Shown piece after piece: positions 37,360 through 49,012 of a DNA stretch of 64,000 nucleotides. The stretch covers positions 138,340,351 through 138,404,350 of the forward strand of contig CP136062.1 of NCBI GenBank assembly GCA_032622095.1, in the 5' to 3' direction. The stretch's first letter is position 1. The number at the start of each line of letters is the position of its first letter. The notes beneath the pieces are model-generated. The model was given only the letters and a program-made list of their open reading frames with translations. It searched no databases and was not told the origin of the DNA. This DNA comes from Siphonodentalium dalli. Its lineage: Eukaryota; Mollusca; Scaphopoda; Gadilida; Siphonodentaliidae. The position numbers were made by a program, and so were the translations under genes.

Positions 37360-40300
37360 ATGGCTACACATAACGTAAATCTGAGTGAGGTTCGGGATTC
37401 TGATGAATATAACTTTACAATGAAATGGAACGAAACGGAACAGGAACATGACGATTATTTTAATTCTGCTATTAATACCTGCAATGAATGTGCATACATT
37501 TCACCATCACATGCTATAGATCAACCAAATAAAAAATCTAAATTTTCAATATTCAGCCTCAACTGTCGAAGCATTAACGCGAATTTCGATTCATTGTGTA
37601 ATCTCCTGTGCGACTTAAAGTCAAATAACAATTCATTCGACGTTATAGCTTTAACGGAAACATTCAAAATACGGCAAGCATCACACTTTCAAATCCCGGG
37701 ATATCACCCTATGGAATTCAAGTGTAGAGATGATGACGATGATGGTAGAGGTGGTGTATGCCTTTACATAAAAGAATCAATCCACTATAAAAATCGACCC
37801 GACCTTAGTGAATTTATTCCACACGTGATAGAAACAATATTCGTGGAAATTAACCCAGGAAAAAATGACTCTCGGATAATCGGCTGCGTTTACAGACCAA
37901 ATACCGCACCAAAGGCCAACATTGATCAATTTTTGAAAAAATTTGACGATATTCTAGAAAAAATTAATAACCACAAATCATATATATCAGGAGACTTTAA
38001 TATTGACCTCCTCAATTTCAACTCGCATACAAAAACGAATGATTTCATAAATAACATTTTCACAAGAGGATTCGTGCCAAGGATAACTAAACCCACTCGA
38101 ATGACTGATCATTCAGCAACTCTTATCGATAATATATATACCAATAATCTACAAGGCGAATGTAAATCTGGTATAATCACATGCGATGTATCCGATCACT
38201 TCGGCATATTTTATTCAGAATCTAACCAAAAGAGACAAAACAGCCCCAATAATAACGAAACTATCACTAATCAAAGAAGTTTTAGTCCTGATAACATAAT
38301 TAGATTCAAAAATCTTTTAAAATCTTGTACCTTTGACTCCGTTACATCTTGTAGAAGTGTCGACCAAGCATATGAAATCTTCTTAGATATCTATATGAAT
38401 GCATATGAACTAGCTTTCCCCATCAAAAGTCGACATATACCCAAAAAATTCATAAAACGCGAACCTTGGATGACATCTGGATTGATTAAGTCTAGTATTG
38501 TTAAGAACCAGCTATATTTACGCAAATTGAATAAACCCACGGAAACGAACGTAAATAAATATTTGAGTTATCGTACCTTATATAATAAACTAATCAGAAG
38601 GAGTAAACATATATACTATACAAATATTCTAGAAGTAAATAAAAATAACTTAAAGAAAACATGGGAAATACTTAAGGGTGCATTGAAGATAAATGGAAAC
38701 ACAAATAATAGCCCAAAGACCTTTACTGAAAACGGAATAGAACTTGAAAATTCGAAACTCATATCGGAAAAGTTCAATGACTTTTTTTCTAAAATTGGGC
38801 GGGAAACTAGCCAACTCAATGAAAATGAAAATGACTCTCATTTTACAGAATTTCTTCATAACCGCAAACCAGACGACATCAATTTCAAATTAATTCCGAC
38901 CTCTATACAGGAGATCATCCTCACATGTTTCTCTATGACTGGGAAAGTATCAAGGGATTTCAATGGTCTATCAACTAAACTTATCAAGGAAACAATTGAG
39001 GTGATAGCCCCAGCATTATTGCATATTTTCAACTTGTCCTTAGAGCATGGAATAGTCCCTAACAAAATGAAAATTTCTAAAGTAGTCCCGATCCCAAAAA
39101 ATAATATCACTCATGAAATTTCCAACTACAGACCTATCAGCATTCTTCCAGCTATCTCTAAACTTCTCGAAAAAATAATGCATAAACGATTATTAGACTT
39201 CTTAAATGAACAAAACATACTCTATAAACACCAATACGGCTTCCGTCCTAATCATTCAACCTTCCATCCTGTATTACACCTCCTCGATCAAGTTGTCTCA
39301 AATAATGACAAAATGACAAGAGATTCCACTTTAGCTCTATTTCTCGACCTCTCAAAAGCATTTGACACGATAAATCACGATATTTTACTCCATAAACTAG
39401 ATCACTATGGTATACGAGGCACAGCATACTCATGGTTTCAGAGCTATCTGCAAAATAGAAGGCAATATGTTGAACTCAATGGTATTAAATCTAAATTAAC
39501 GGAAGTGACGTGTGGAGTGCCCCAGGGATCTATTCTGGGACCGATAATTTTCTTAATATACGTTAACGATATGTCAAATTCGACAACCATGGATATCTTA
39601 TCATACGCGGACGATACGACTCTAGTAACTGGTGGAAAAGATGGCATCCTTGTAGAAAGTTATGTGAATAATGAGTTACGCAACATATTTGCTTGGTGCT
39701 GTAGCAATAAGTTAGTGATCAATACTAAAAAAAGCAACTATATGCTAATACACCCAGAGAACAATGATGACAAATGGAACTTTATAAAGGTTTACTTAAA
39801 TAATACAGAACTAAACAAGGTAGGAAATCTTGAGCACGAATCCTCCACAAAATTCTTAGGAATCCATATAGATGAAAACCTGACTTTCAAAAAACATGTG
39901 TCCTCTGTTTGTTCTAAAATGGTGAATGCCATATACCACATCAATAAAGTTAAACACTTCTTTCCTGGTAGCGCACTTAAAACATTATATTATGCTCTAA
40001 TACAAAGCCATCTCGTTTACGGTATTCAAATATGGGGACATGTCCCTGCGGTCAAAAAAATTTTCATGCTTCAAAAACGCGCGATGCGAGTTTTATGTAA
40101 TAAGAAATATAGAAGCCACACAGAACCTCTCTTTAAAAAAGAAAATATACTCAAAATCTACGACATCCACAAAGTACAAGCGGCTGTTTTCATGCATGAT
40201 TGGTATCATATGCGCTTAATAGAATCATTCACCGACATGTTTACCAAACGCAAAACCGGACCAGAAACCCGGCAAAAGCACCCACTATTTTTAAAAATAC

Positions 40301-40497
40301 CAAGAACATCTTGGTCCCAACAACTACCATTCCATTCTTTTCCAACTATATGGAACAATTTAGATAACGAATTTACATCATACCAATCCAGACACACATT
40401 CAAACGGCGTTTACATGCCGATGGCATTAAAAAATATGCTGCAACAATTAAATGCAACAATCAAAGATGTCCCGACTGTGTGGTAGCTCGTCAATAA
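37360..40497 (+). CDS. Intact LINE ORF2: endonuclease plus reverse transcriptase
   Basis: A 1045-residue protein that nicks target DNA and copies LINE RNA at the nick. The N-terminal part is an APE-type endonuclease: Asn68 in SLNCRSIN, Glu100 in ALTET, GDFNID around Asp212 and SDH at 278-280, all expected catalytic residues. A linker follows with FIKREPWMTSGLIK. The reverse transcriptase spans about 530-800: FLDLSKAFD with Asp663, GVPQGSILGP, and YADD with Asp751 and Asp752. The C-terminus ends with cysteines in CNNQRCPDC. There are no stops or frameshifts, so the copy is probably young and could be active. The first ATG follows an in-frame region without a better start. No ORF1 is seen directly upstream. 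Jockey-superfamily style (CR1/L2/Daphne-like group); the clade needs a tree. Confidence 0.95.
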   Translation: MATHNVNLSEVRDSDEYNFTMKWNETEQEHDDYFNSAINTCNECAYISPSHAIDQPNKKSKFSIFSLNCRSINANFDSLCNLLCDLKSNNNSFDVIALTETFKIRQASHFQIPGYHPMEFKCRDDDDDGRGGVCLYIKESIHYKNRPDLSEFIPHVIETIFVEINPGKNDSRIIGCVYRPNTAPKANIDQFLKKFDDILEKINNHKSYISGDFNIDLLNFNSHTKTNDFINNIFTRGFVPRITKPTRMTDHSATLIDNIYTNNLQGECKSGIITCDVSDHFGIFYSESNQKRQNSPNNNETITNQRSFSPDNIIRFKNLLKSCTFDSVTSCRSVDQAYEIFLDIYMNAYELAFPIKSRHIPKKFIKREPWMTSGLIKSSIVKNQLYLRKLNKPTETNVNKYLSYRTLYNKLIRRSKHIYYTNILEVNKNNLKKTWEILKGALKINGNTNNSPKTFTENGIELENSKLISEKFNDFFSKIGRETSQLNENENDSHFTEFLHNRKPDDINFKLIPTSIQEIILTCFSMTGKVSRDFNGLSTKLIKETIEVIAPALLHIFNLSLEHGIVPNKMKISKVVPIPKNNITHEISNYRPISILPAISKLLEKIMHKRLLDFLNEQNILYKHQYGFRPNHSTFHPVLHLLDQVVSNNDKMTRDSTLALFLDLSKAFDTINHDILLHKLDHYGIRGTAYSWFQSYLQNRRQYVELNGIKSKLTEVTCGVPQGSILGPIIFLIYVNDMSNSTTMDILSYADDTTLVTGGKDGILVESYVNNELRNIFAWCCSNKLVINTKKSNYMLIHPENNDDKWNFIKVYLNNTELNKVGNLEHESSTKFLGIHIDENLTFKKHVSSVCSKMVNAIYHINKVKHFFPGSALKTLYYALIQSHLVYGIQIWGHVPAVKKIFMLQKRAMRVLCNKKYRSHTEPLFKKENILKIYDIHKVQAAVFMHDWYHMRLIESFTDMFTKRKTGPETRQKHPLFLKIPRTSWSQQLPFHSFPTIWNNLDNEFTSYQSRHTFKRRLHADGIKKYAATIKCNNQRCPDCVVARQ

Positions 40498-40869
40498 GTG
40501 ACTTCCCCAATATCGCAATCATCAACCTCACTCAGCATATTCCTACTCGACTTACAAGGAACATCCCACTGACAAGAAAGAGACAAACCATCGAGTAACC
40601 AATAAGCGATTTATCTAGACGTATACCCTCCATGTATATAATCCAGTTAAATGCAACCACTGTGTGATACATAATTATATAGCCGTGCATTGTACAAGAA
40701 ATCTTGACCGCCTATCGTAACATCTTTTCTTCTTTAAGGGGATGGCAGTAAGACAGTCTAGTCTGACTATGCCACCCCCTCGAATATACAATATAATATT
40801 TGTCAAATGTATTATTCATTAATATGTGTATATTGAAATAAAATATCCTATCCTATCCTATCCTATCCT
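40498..40869 (+). mobile_element. LINE 3' UTR, poly(A) signal and ATCCT tail
   Basis: The 3' end of the LINE. It has a stem GGGGATGGCA...TGCCACCCCC at 40738-40779, which may be the hairpin recognised by its reverse transcriptase, then AATAAA at 40837-40842 and five-base TATCC repeats to 40869. The tail has no poly(A) but a short repeat, as in several non-LTR clades. Confidence 0.8.
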
Positions 40870-41878
40870 TTGTCGCAAATCGTGTTACTGTGTCTTTCGA
40901 TTACTGGTATTGCAAATGAGAATTATGCACATTGAATTACAAAGTAAGTTCATTCATAGTGGTAGTAACGGGTAGTTTACCTATTATTGAGAAAATAAGA
41001 CATAATAAATTACGACTATAGTAATTAACTACAGTCTACACGGGGCGAGTGAAAAGTTATCGAAATTCATGATGTGAAATATAATAAGATTGACATCACA
41101 AATTTACCGATCTACTTTGCGAAGTTGGGCTTTTAATGTATACAGCACTTGGTACTGTACGGTACTGTGCGAGACGAAATAACATATATTTAATATGGAA
41201 TTAATTGCTGTCATAAGACTATATAATACATACCTGCATGTGATAATCCGTAAATATCATACTATTTTCTGGAATCGAATGGAAACACATACATATGAAC
41301 AAAGCAGAAGATACATTAATGCAGGTTAGGGCGAACTCGGTCAAGGGGAAAGTTACACGATGACGTTGTTCGTCGATTTTCGTTGAAATCGACACGGTGA
41401 CATAGTATGAATTAAATGAACAGCTGTGAAATGGACACGCTTCTCCATATAGTATCTCAGCCGCTCACCCATCCGCTCGCAGGCGCTCACATAGCGTCGC
41501 GAAATATATTGCTTAAATTAAGTAAAACTGTTCCCATTCCCCTCTCGACAAGTTACAACTATTTTCACTTTAATGTTGGTAGTTTATGCCATGTATGGTG
41601 TACCTATCAATCAAAATTACCCGGACGTACGTTTTGGCCTAATTTATACTCTAAATTACGATTGGGGTCCATTTTTATTTGGTGGGAATAACAGAGAATC
41701 TATAAACTAAGTTTGATAAAACAAAGGTTAAATTAAAAGCCACAGCTACCCTCATGTGAGTGGTTTAGCTTTGGTTCGTCATTGCGCTAACGTATATGGT
41801 CATATTAAACGTCACACACTTTTTCGATACTTACAGTGGATATGTTCTGACGTTTAGCCAATTACAGATAACCTAGAT
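40870..41878. other. No gene recognised
   Basis: AT-rich. One 91-codon ORF at 41416-41691 has no known motif. Nothing else noted. Confidence 0.45.
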
Positions 41879-42924
41879 GAGGGTATCACCCCCCCCCTCC
41901 CTCCCCCCTGAATCCTGAATACGAGTTAATTTTGGGGGGTGAATCCTGAATACATGTTAAGAAATAATACATATAAGTTACATAGACACATTATGATGCC
42001 AGTCGCGTTATGAGGCCGTTATGATACCATTAATGATACTTTATGACCAGGGACGTGGCTAGAGGGTTTCCGTTGGGGGGTGTCCACCTTGGGAAATTCC
42101 AACTGCACCCCCTCCTTGAGTCAGAATCAGACCGAACACAAGTTTTGCATAATTCCACATTTGCACCCCCCCCCCACTCCTTGCACCTCAGTGAATAGGC
42201 CTAATATCCTATATCTTCATAAACCATGATTCTATATTCCCGGTATGAGAAAATTCAGATATTTTAACCTGAAACATTGCATAAATCCTAACATATAGTG
42301 GTCTAACTCCATACACATGCACACGGCTACGGGCAAGAGACCACGACACACCGAGCTGACCATCGTTGTTCGGCCGGTGTGAGAAAAATTTGAAATTTGA
42401 ACAAGAAAATCGCAAATCCTAGCATCCAGACTGGCCTCAACTAAAGCTTTCCTATAGTGTTGGAAATTTCAAACCTCATACTCCCCTTCAGGTTGGAAAA
42501 TTCTCCAACTCATGACCACAAGTTTGACCAAATGTAGTAAAATATTGTTAAACTTATTAGCATTTTTGTATTGGCCACAGGGGAGAGACAATGACACACC
42601 GGGCCGACCATGGTTCGGCCCGGTGTGGGAAAATTTTGTAATCTGAACAAGAAAATCGCAAAATCCTAGCATCTAGACTGGCGTCAAGCATTTTTTATAG
42701 CATGTTTATGATGGCACGGTGGTCGAATATGCCCAAGAAGCTATTATACCCACCCATTCACACAGATAACTAGCACAAAATATTACTTTGCGCCATCAAA
42801 ACCTGCGTCCAAGATGTTTTGCTTGAACCCGAATACCAGTTAATTCGGGGGTATGAATCCCGCGTACGGCTTCAAAACACCCTGAATCCCGCGTACCGAA
42901 AGGGGGGGGGGGGGTGATACCCTC
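41879..42924. mobile_element. 1-kb TIR element with CTAGAT duplication
   Basis: Ends GAGGGTATCACCCCCC and (inverted) the same sequence; the right one carries a 14-base G run. CTAGAT flanks both sides (41873-41878 and 42925-42930), possibly extended by one C. The interior has a duplicated segment of about 115 bp (about 42325-42440 and 42570-42690, with GAACAAGAAAATCGCAAA) and a hairpin ACCGGGCCGA...TTCGGCCCGGT at 42597-42623. No ORF of note. The superfamily is not clear from a 6-7 bp duplication. Confidence 0.65.
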
Positions 42925-42960
42925 CTAGATATTGAAAAAATGCCAGATTCCCAGGCAAAT

Positions 42961-43236
42961 TTAACCCTTTCATGACTGGAGCTTCCTGAATTTTTTCGAA
43001 ACCCTGTGCCAGTACATTCTCTTATATATGCGAGTCTCCAATATGGAGCCTCGCATATATATATAATAGAATACATTGACCTAACAATATTTAACTTGAC
43101 CGTGTAAGCCATTGCATTCCCTTATATATGCGAGGCTCTCTATGTGAGACTCGCATATATAAGAGAATGCACTGTCACATGATAATTAATGCTGCACCAG
43201 AGCGGCTCCCGTCATGAACCCCATGAAAAGGGTTGT
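42961..43236. mobile_element. MITE with double hairpin, CCCTTTCATGAC ends
   Basis: Left TTAACCCTTTCATGAC and right GTCATGAACC...CATGAAAAGGGTT are imperfect inverted ends; TTAA is kept on the left and changed on the right. Two hairpins of the CCAATGCATTCTC family, more worn than at 23.7 kb, lie at about 43008-43080 and 43108-43177. The outer ends differ from those of the 23.7- and 49-kb copies after CCCTTT. Confidence 0.6.
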
Positions 43237-45489
43237 GTGAACGTATCCTAATACCAAGTGAATGAACTTTTTCCATCAGCTATGATAAGCTGGGTGACCC
43301 AGTTGTACGGTGTCAGAAATTCGAGGCGATCTGAAAATCAATCTACCAACATAGAGCATGTGACATTTCGATAACTCAAACAAATTAAAAAATCCATAGA
43401 AATCTATAAAGCTGAGAGCGCAGATCTGCCGATAGATTAGAGAAAGGATACCGTCGCGCAAATAAAAGGTCAGCATAGGAAAACCAAACGTTTACATTCA
43501 AGAAACAGCACATATACACAATCGTTATTTTACAAACATATCTTTTTCATGTTCAAGATTAAATGAATTGGCGCTCTGTGATTAGGTTTGGGCGAATCGT
43601 GGTCTTATTGTATGCTTTGTCAGACAGTCTGTATATAAGGCAAACTAGGGCTGTGTGTGGTACGACAGAAGAGCCAAAACCAACACAACCCTCAAACTGC
43701 ACAAGGAACTGTTATAAATTATGTTTATTCTAATGTGGACAATATATTTCATATTGAATTGGTTTGACGAAAGATGAAGCTTGGTGTAATTTGTGCTGCA
43801 AACTGTTGTGTTTGAACGGATATGTAATCGTCAAGCTCGAGATTAAACCCATAAAACAAAACAAAATTACACACATTTATCCCATACATATATTCTGGGG
43901 GCGTTATATTAAAGTGGACATGTCAATTATCTATACGAAATTATGTACTATGTATAATGTATATCGATAAATAGACGAATAAATTGTATAAAACCATATA
44001 TACTCGGGGAACACTTCACGAAGTCATAACCATTTTCAGTTGTTTTTTGTTTATTTTAGATAGAAGTTGGATAAACGCTCTTTGTTAATATCATATTTGG
44101 AATATATTAACAACTAGCAGGGTGAACCACAAGCTGCAAAACAGAGTTTAGTCCCCATGGCTACGCAAATGTCTGACCGCTGCCAGCATATGTATTTTCT
44201 TAATTAAATCTAACATTTTTTATTGAAGCGATTTGTCTTACAATTAATTCTGGCTAGATCTAGACAATTTTCAAATGAATATGGACGGCTCAGTTTCTCA
44301 CGGCAAAATAATGCAGAATTAATTGTAGCCCACACAAGTCTCAAATAAATATATGTGCGATTTCTTCACAGTATGGGGTGAGTCCTGCGTCGGGGACTGA
44401 ACTCTGCACGGAGCTTGTGTGAACTGGCGTTGCCCAGGTTCAAGTGGTGTGGATCCCTCCGCAGTTGACATTTTGTTGGAATAGAGAATACTCTATAGCT
44501 CAAAGTGTTATTCACATAATTTTTACACCCAAATTGGCATCATAAAATGTCATTCCCATATATGGATTATCGGCAGTGTTTCACCTTGTCAGAATGATTG
44601 CCATTTGTTTAGCGCGATTAATTCGTCCTGCGAGTGAAGATGCATTTATTTATAACTGCGCGAACTGTTCATATTGCAGCGTGGTTGTCATGTAATTCTA
44701 GGCAATAGTAGATGATTGTCACATTCTACCAAATTGGATAAACCTGAGTATTCACTGATCAAGTTGTGCCGATTCACTAAATTGACGCACAGTTTGCCTT
44801 TTAAAAAAGTAACCGAACATTATATATAGTTAAATTGTTTATTGGCAATTGTTATAAATTTTGGTGCCGCGAGCCTACTCAGGTGGTGCCACTTTGGTAC
44901 CTTCAAACCACACCAATAGATTCCCCGTATCATGTAAATGGCAATTTTAAATTTATAGGAAAGTTCGTAACAAACACAATTTTATCAATTCTGGTGTCCC
45001 TAGCTCCCCATCCCAAACGTCACTCAGGGCCTGGAACTTACGTCATAAATTGCTCGAGCATGGCGGCAAGATGTCACACATGGAAGTGAGTACTCGCCGT
45101 TTTCTTCACCTGTATAAATAACTCATCCAAAAATATAGATAATGAGCTATGTGTCGGTCTTTGCTGTCTCACTATGAATGCCATGATTCCCGTCCCCATA
45201 TAAATATGGCAACTGAGAAGATATGTGTTCAAGTGACTTCAGTCACTATTTTTCGAGGTTGTGAAATTTGAACACCAAAATCTTCTTAAAACGAATCTGT
45301 TCGAAATCCGATTTTTTTTCTTTAGTCCAAAATACATATATTGCTGATATCTTTGGTAAATATAGATGAAAGTGTCAATGACACTGTAGCTCAACTTGGA
45401 GAGGGATAATTTCATGTGTTGCAGCCAATGAGGCGATTAGGAATGCGGAAAGCTGAAATGTCTTTGCACTAGATGTCAGCATGAAGAGA
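43237..45489. other. No confirmed gene
   Basis: Mostly AT-rich. One ATAAACGCTCTTTGTT motif lies at 44074. A stretch near 44500-44560 is related, inverted, to the R2-associated tail. A CpG-bearing patch at 45015-45090 with ATGGCGGCAAG and a GTGAGT donor-like site is treated under findings. Confidence 0.4.
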
Positions 45490-46160
45490 TATATTAAATT
45501 AAAATCCAAGATGGCCACTGGCGGCCATGTTTTTCCAACGAAATTCGCAAAAAATGTATGGCTCCCATCTAGAGGTCACCACGAAGATCCATATTAAGTT
45601 TGGTGATGATCGGATGATAGATGTGGTCTGTAGTGTGCCCAAGGATTTAATCATGCAAAGAGTAAAATCCAAGACGGCTGCCGGTGGCCATGTTTTTATA
45701 TAAATTAAAATCCAAGATGGCTGCTGGCAGCCATGTTTTTAACGACATTCGCAAAAAAAAAATGGTGGCTCCCATCGAGAGGTCACCCCGAAGATCCGTA
45801 TGAAGTTTGATGATGATCGGATGAGAGATGTGGTCTGTAGGATGTTCTAAAGTATTTAGTCATGCAAAGAGTAAAATCCAAGACGGCTGCCGGTGGCCAT
45901 GTTTTTCATCGATTTGTTTTTCAAATATGAAAGCTCCCATTGATTCTAAACATGCAGGTTTTTTTCTTCAAAATAATTCTACAATAATTGCGGTCTGCAT
46001 GGTGTGCAGATGAATTCAGATTTGAAATCCAAGATGGCTGCTGCTGGCATTGGTTTTTTACTGCAATTCGGACAAAAATGATGGCTCCCATCTAGAGGTT
46101 ACCTCGAAGATCCATATTAAGTTTGGTGCTCATCGGACGAGGGATGTCGCATCCCCGATT
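45490..46160 (+). repeat. 'Ccaagatggc' repeat family, cluster 2
   Basis: Five units with AAATCCAAGA(T/C)GGC, GGCCATGTTTTT, CTCCCATCTAGAGGTCAC and GATCGGATGA-like words. It leads directly into the 45-bp minisatellite. Confidence 0.8.
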
Positions 46161-46183
46161 TATAAGTAAACTGCTGCACAGCC

Positions 46184-47095
46184 TGCACTGATAGTCCTCG
46201 ATGGCATGCACTGGTGATTGTCTCTGTTTGCACTGATAGTCCACGATGGCATGCACTGGTGATTGTCTCTGTTTGCACTGATAGTCCACGATGGCATGCA
46301 CTGGTGATTGTCACTGTTTGCACTGATAGACCACGATGGCATGCACTGGTGATTGTCACTGTTTGCACTGATAGTCCACGATGGCATGCACTGGTTATTG
46401 TCACTGTTTGCACCGATAGTCCACGATGGCATGCACTGGTGATTGTCACTGTTTGCACTGATAGTCCACGATGGCATGCACTGGTGATTGTCACTGTTTG
46501 CACTGATAGTCCTCGATGGCATGCACTGGTGATTGTCTCTGTTTGCACTGATAGTCCACGATGGCATGCACTGGTGATTGTCTCTGTTTGCTCTGATAGT
46601 CCACGATGGCATGCACTGGTGATTGTCACTGTTTGCACTGATAGTCCACGATGGCATGCACTGGTGATTGTCACTGTTTGCACTGATAGTCCACGATGGC
46701 ATGCACTGGTTATTGTCACTGTTTGCACCGATAGTCCACGATGGCATGCACTGGTGATTGTCACTGTTTGCACTGATAGTCCACGATGGCATGCACTGGT
46801 AATTGTCACTGTTTGCACTGATAGTCCACGATGGCATGCACTGGTTATTGTCACTGTTTGCACCGATAGTCCACGATGGCATGCACTGGTGATTGTCACT
46901 GTTTGCACTGATAGTCCACGATGGCATGCACTGGTAATTGTCACTGTTTGCACTGATAGTCCTCGATGGCATGCACTGGTTATTGTCACTGTTTGCACTG
47001 ATAGTCCACGATGGCATGCACTGGTGATTGTCTCTGTTTGCACTGATAGTCCACGATGGCATGCACTGGTGAATGTCACTGTTTGCACTGATAGT
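46184..47095. repeat. 45-bp minisatellite, about 20 units
   Basis: The unit contains CACTGATAGTCCACGATGG, CATGCACTGGT and an ATTGTCACTGTTTG part. Units are mostly identical, with single-base variants (G, T or A after CTGGT; CACTG or CACCG; A or T in CC(A/T)CG). Because 45 is a multiple of 3 and three frames lack stops, long ORFs of 300-336 codons appear on both strands with a 15-residue period. I see no signal peptide, introns or other sign that any is a real gene. Confidence 0.97.
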
Positions 47096-47534
47096 GTATC
47101 TATATTATACAGGAATGAATTGTGCAAAGTCAGTATCTAAATCTTGCCGAATAATAGCAATTTTCCCAATTGATTTTAATATTTCGCAAAAATGAGATAA
47201 ACACTCTTTATTCATACCATATTCGGAATATATTACCGTTAACGCTCTTTATTGGTTCATGCTGAAGATTGTGTTCTACACAGTGCGTTAATTGCAGGGT
47301 ATTATTCAGTATTCGTCCCCATTTTCTGCAAGCTGTATAACATACACTTTCCAACTTCTTTATGCGAGAGCCACCAGTAGACTCTAAATCAAGAAATTAA
47401 CAACACGTCGTGATAGTAGTAAGTTCTGTTGTCCTTCGTGGAAACACAAATAGAAGACCGTTATGAACTGTGCAATGGGACCACCGGTACTGACTCCCGA
47501 CTAATTTCATCACCCCGTAACCAAGTCATGCGGC

Positions 47535-48115
47535 AAATGGGATGGGAGCCTCCTTTTTTTCTCGAAATTCGTTTAAAAAACATAGCAGCCATCTTGGATT
47601 TAAAATTTGAATCCATCGGCACACACTGCAGTCCGCATTTATTGCAGAATTGTTCTGAAAATTTAAAGGCATGTTTGGGATCACCTCTATATGTCGAATT
47701 CCAACAATTTTCTACGAAAAAACATGGCTGTCGGCAGCCATCTTAGACCTTATTCTTTGCATCATTAAGTCATTTAGCACACTCTACAAACCACATCCCT
47801 CATCCAAGCATCACCAAACTTCATATGGATCCTCGGGGTGACCTCTAGATTGGAGCTTCCCTTTTTTCCGATATTCGTTAAAAACATGGCAGCCAGGGCC
47901 TTCTTGGATTTTACTCTGGTATGACTAAATCGTTTAGCACACCATGCAGGTCACATCTCTCACCCGATCGTCACCAAACGTCTTATGGATTTTCTGGGTG
48001 ACCTCTAGATGGGAGTCTCCTTTTTCCAAATTCTGTTAAAAAACATGGCCGCCAGCGGCTATCTTGAATTTCACATTTAAAACCATCGGTTTTACATACT
48101 TCGTCATTTCATATA
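47535..48115 (-). repeat. 'Ccaagatggc' repeat family, cluster 3 (inverted)
   Basis: Four units on the minus strand (AACATGG(C/T)(A/C/T)GCC...TCTTGGATTT on the plus strand, with GGTGACCTCTAGAT). With cluster 2 they form a large inverted pair around the minisatellite. Confidence 0.75.
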
Positions 48116-48164
48116 CTTGTTGAAACCCCAAACTTCATTTGTCTCTTCACGTTGACATTTAGTA

Positions 48165-48467
48165 TTACATAGACATACCACTCCATGAATTAACTGAGAC
48201 ATGTGACATCAGCCCCTGTACATGTTGAACTTCAGTGTCATTGATTTCAACATCTGGCGTATTAGGCCACTTCCAACCAACCTTCTTGTATTTTATCACT
48301 TTCTTTATCTTTGCCCCACCAATCAAACCGAGGGCCATAATTTTACCTGGGAAATGAGCTCCTTCATAACCAAATGAAACGAAAACGAAATCACAAGCTT
48401 CTCTGGTCACACTAGTTTCATCTGCCTCGTTATTACGAAGGGTAGTTAGGTTTCTTGTTGCTGCCAT
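48165..48467 (-). CDS. Hypothetical 100-residue protein with WKWP motif
   Basis: Single open frame starting MAATRNLTTLRNNEADE. The middle reads DFVFVSFGYEGAHFPGKI, then VGWKWPNTPDVEIND. The pattern 'FV.V.YEG..FPG...WKWP' resembles a small beta-rich module that I recall from uncharacterised invertebrate proteins, often linked to transposon-derived genes; this is memory, not a search. No membrane segment or signal peptide is seen. It has no introns and lies among repeats, so it may be a fragment or a retro-copy. The ATG at 48467 is the only in-frame start that covers the module. Confidence 0.45.
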   Translation of the reverse strand: MAATRNLTTLRNNEADETSVTREACDFVFVSFGYEGAHFPGKIMALGLIGGAKIKKVIKYKKVGWKWPNTPDVEINDTEVQHVQGLMSHVSVNSWSGMSM

Positions 48468-48844
48468 TGAATTAAAACGGTCGTAATGCAGCCAGGTTGG
48501 AAGTCTACATACTTTTACTTCCTTTGTGACTTTTGCTCACTACTTTCTTGTTGCTTCCTTGACTTTAAAAAGTCCCCATAGCAGCTAATGGTGTCTATTT
48601 ACTGTTATACCATTTAAAAGAACCATCCCTGTTGGATTTTCTACCAATTCTAGCAATATTATCAATAGGGTATGTGGTCACAAATATATACTAAGAAGCT
48701 GACGTGGATTGGCAGCAAGTGTAATTATAGTTCGTCACATTGAGGCCATAATGTACTTATTTCAGTGAATAAAACTGATATATTGAGTACCAAAAAACTT
48801 TGGCCACTGAAAGTATAGGCCTATAGCATTCAATAAATATTACC

Positions 48845-49012
48845 CAGAAATATAAACAGACGACAGATTGACGAACAGATAATATAATTCCAGAATGATC
48901 GATATTCATTGGCGGGAAATACTCAGATGTTCCAACAATCGACCGGTTGAACATATTATCTGAACATATCATAAGAGAACTACTAATCAATGAGTATTTA
49001 GTACAGAAAGTG
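48845..49012 (+). repeat. Dispersed repeat family R1, copy 2
   Basis: Same words and order as 2936-3115, including GACGACAGAT, TTGGCGGGAAATA and TTATCTGAACAT. The TTAA MITE copy 2 begins directly at its right end. Confidence 0.75.

Noticed and set aside
44380-44470. tRNA-like B-box (GGTTCAAGT) region
   Set aside because: No matching A-box and no cloverleaf could be drawn.
46117-47140. Long repetitive ORFs on both strands over the minisatellite
   Set aside because: They follow from a 45-bp unit lacking stops in three frames; no start context, splice signal or domain supports a protein.
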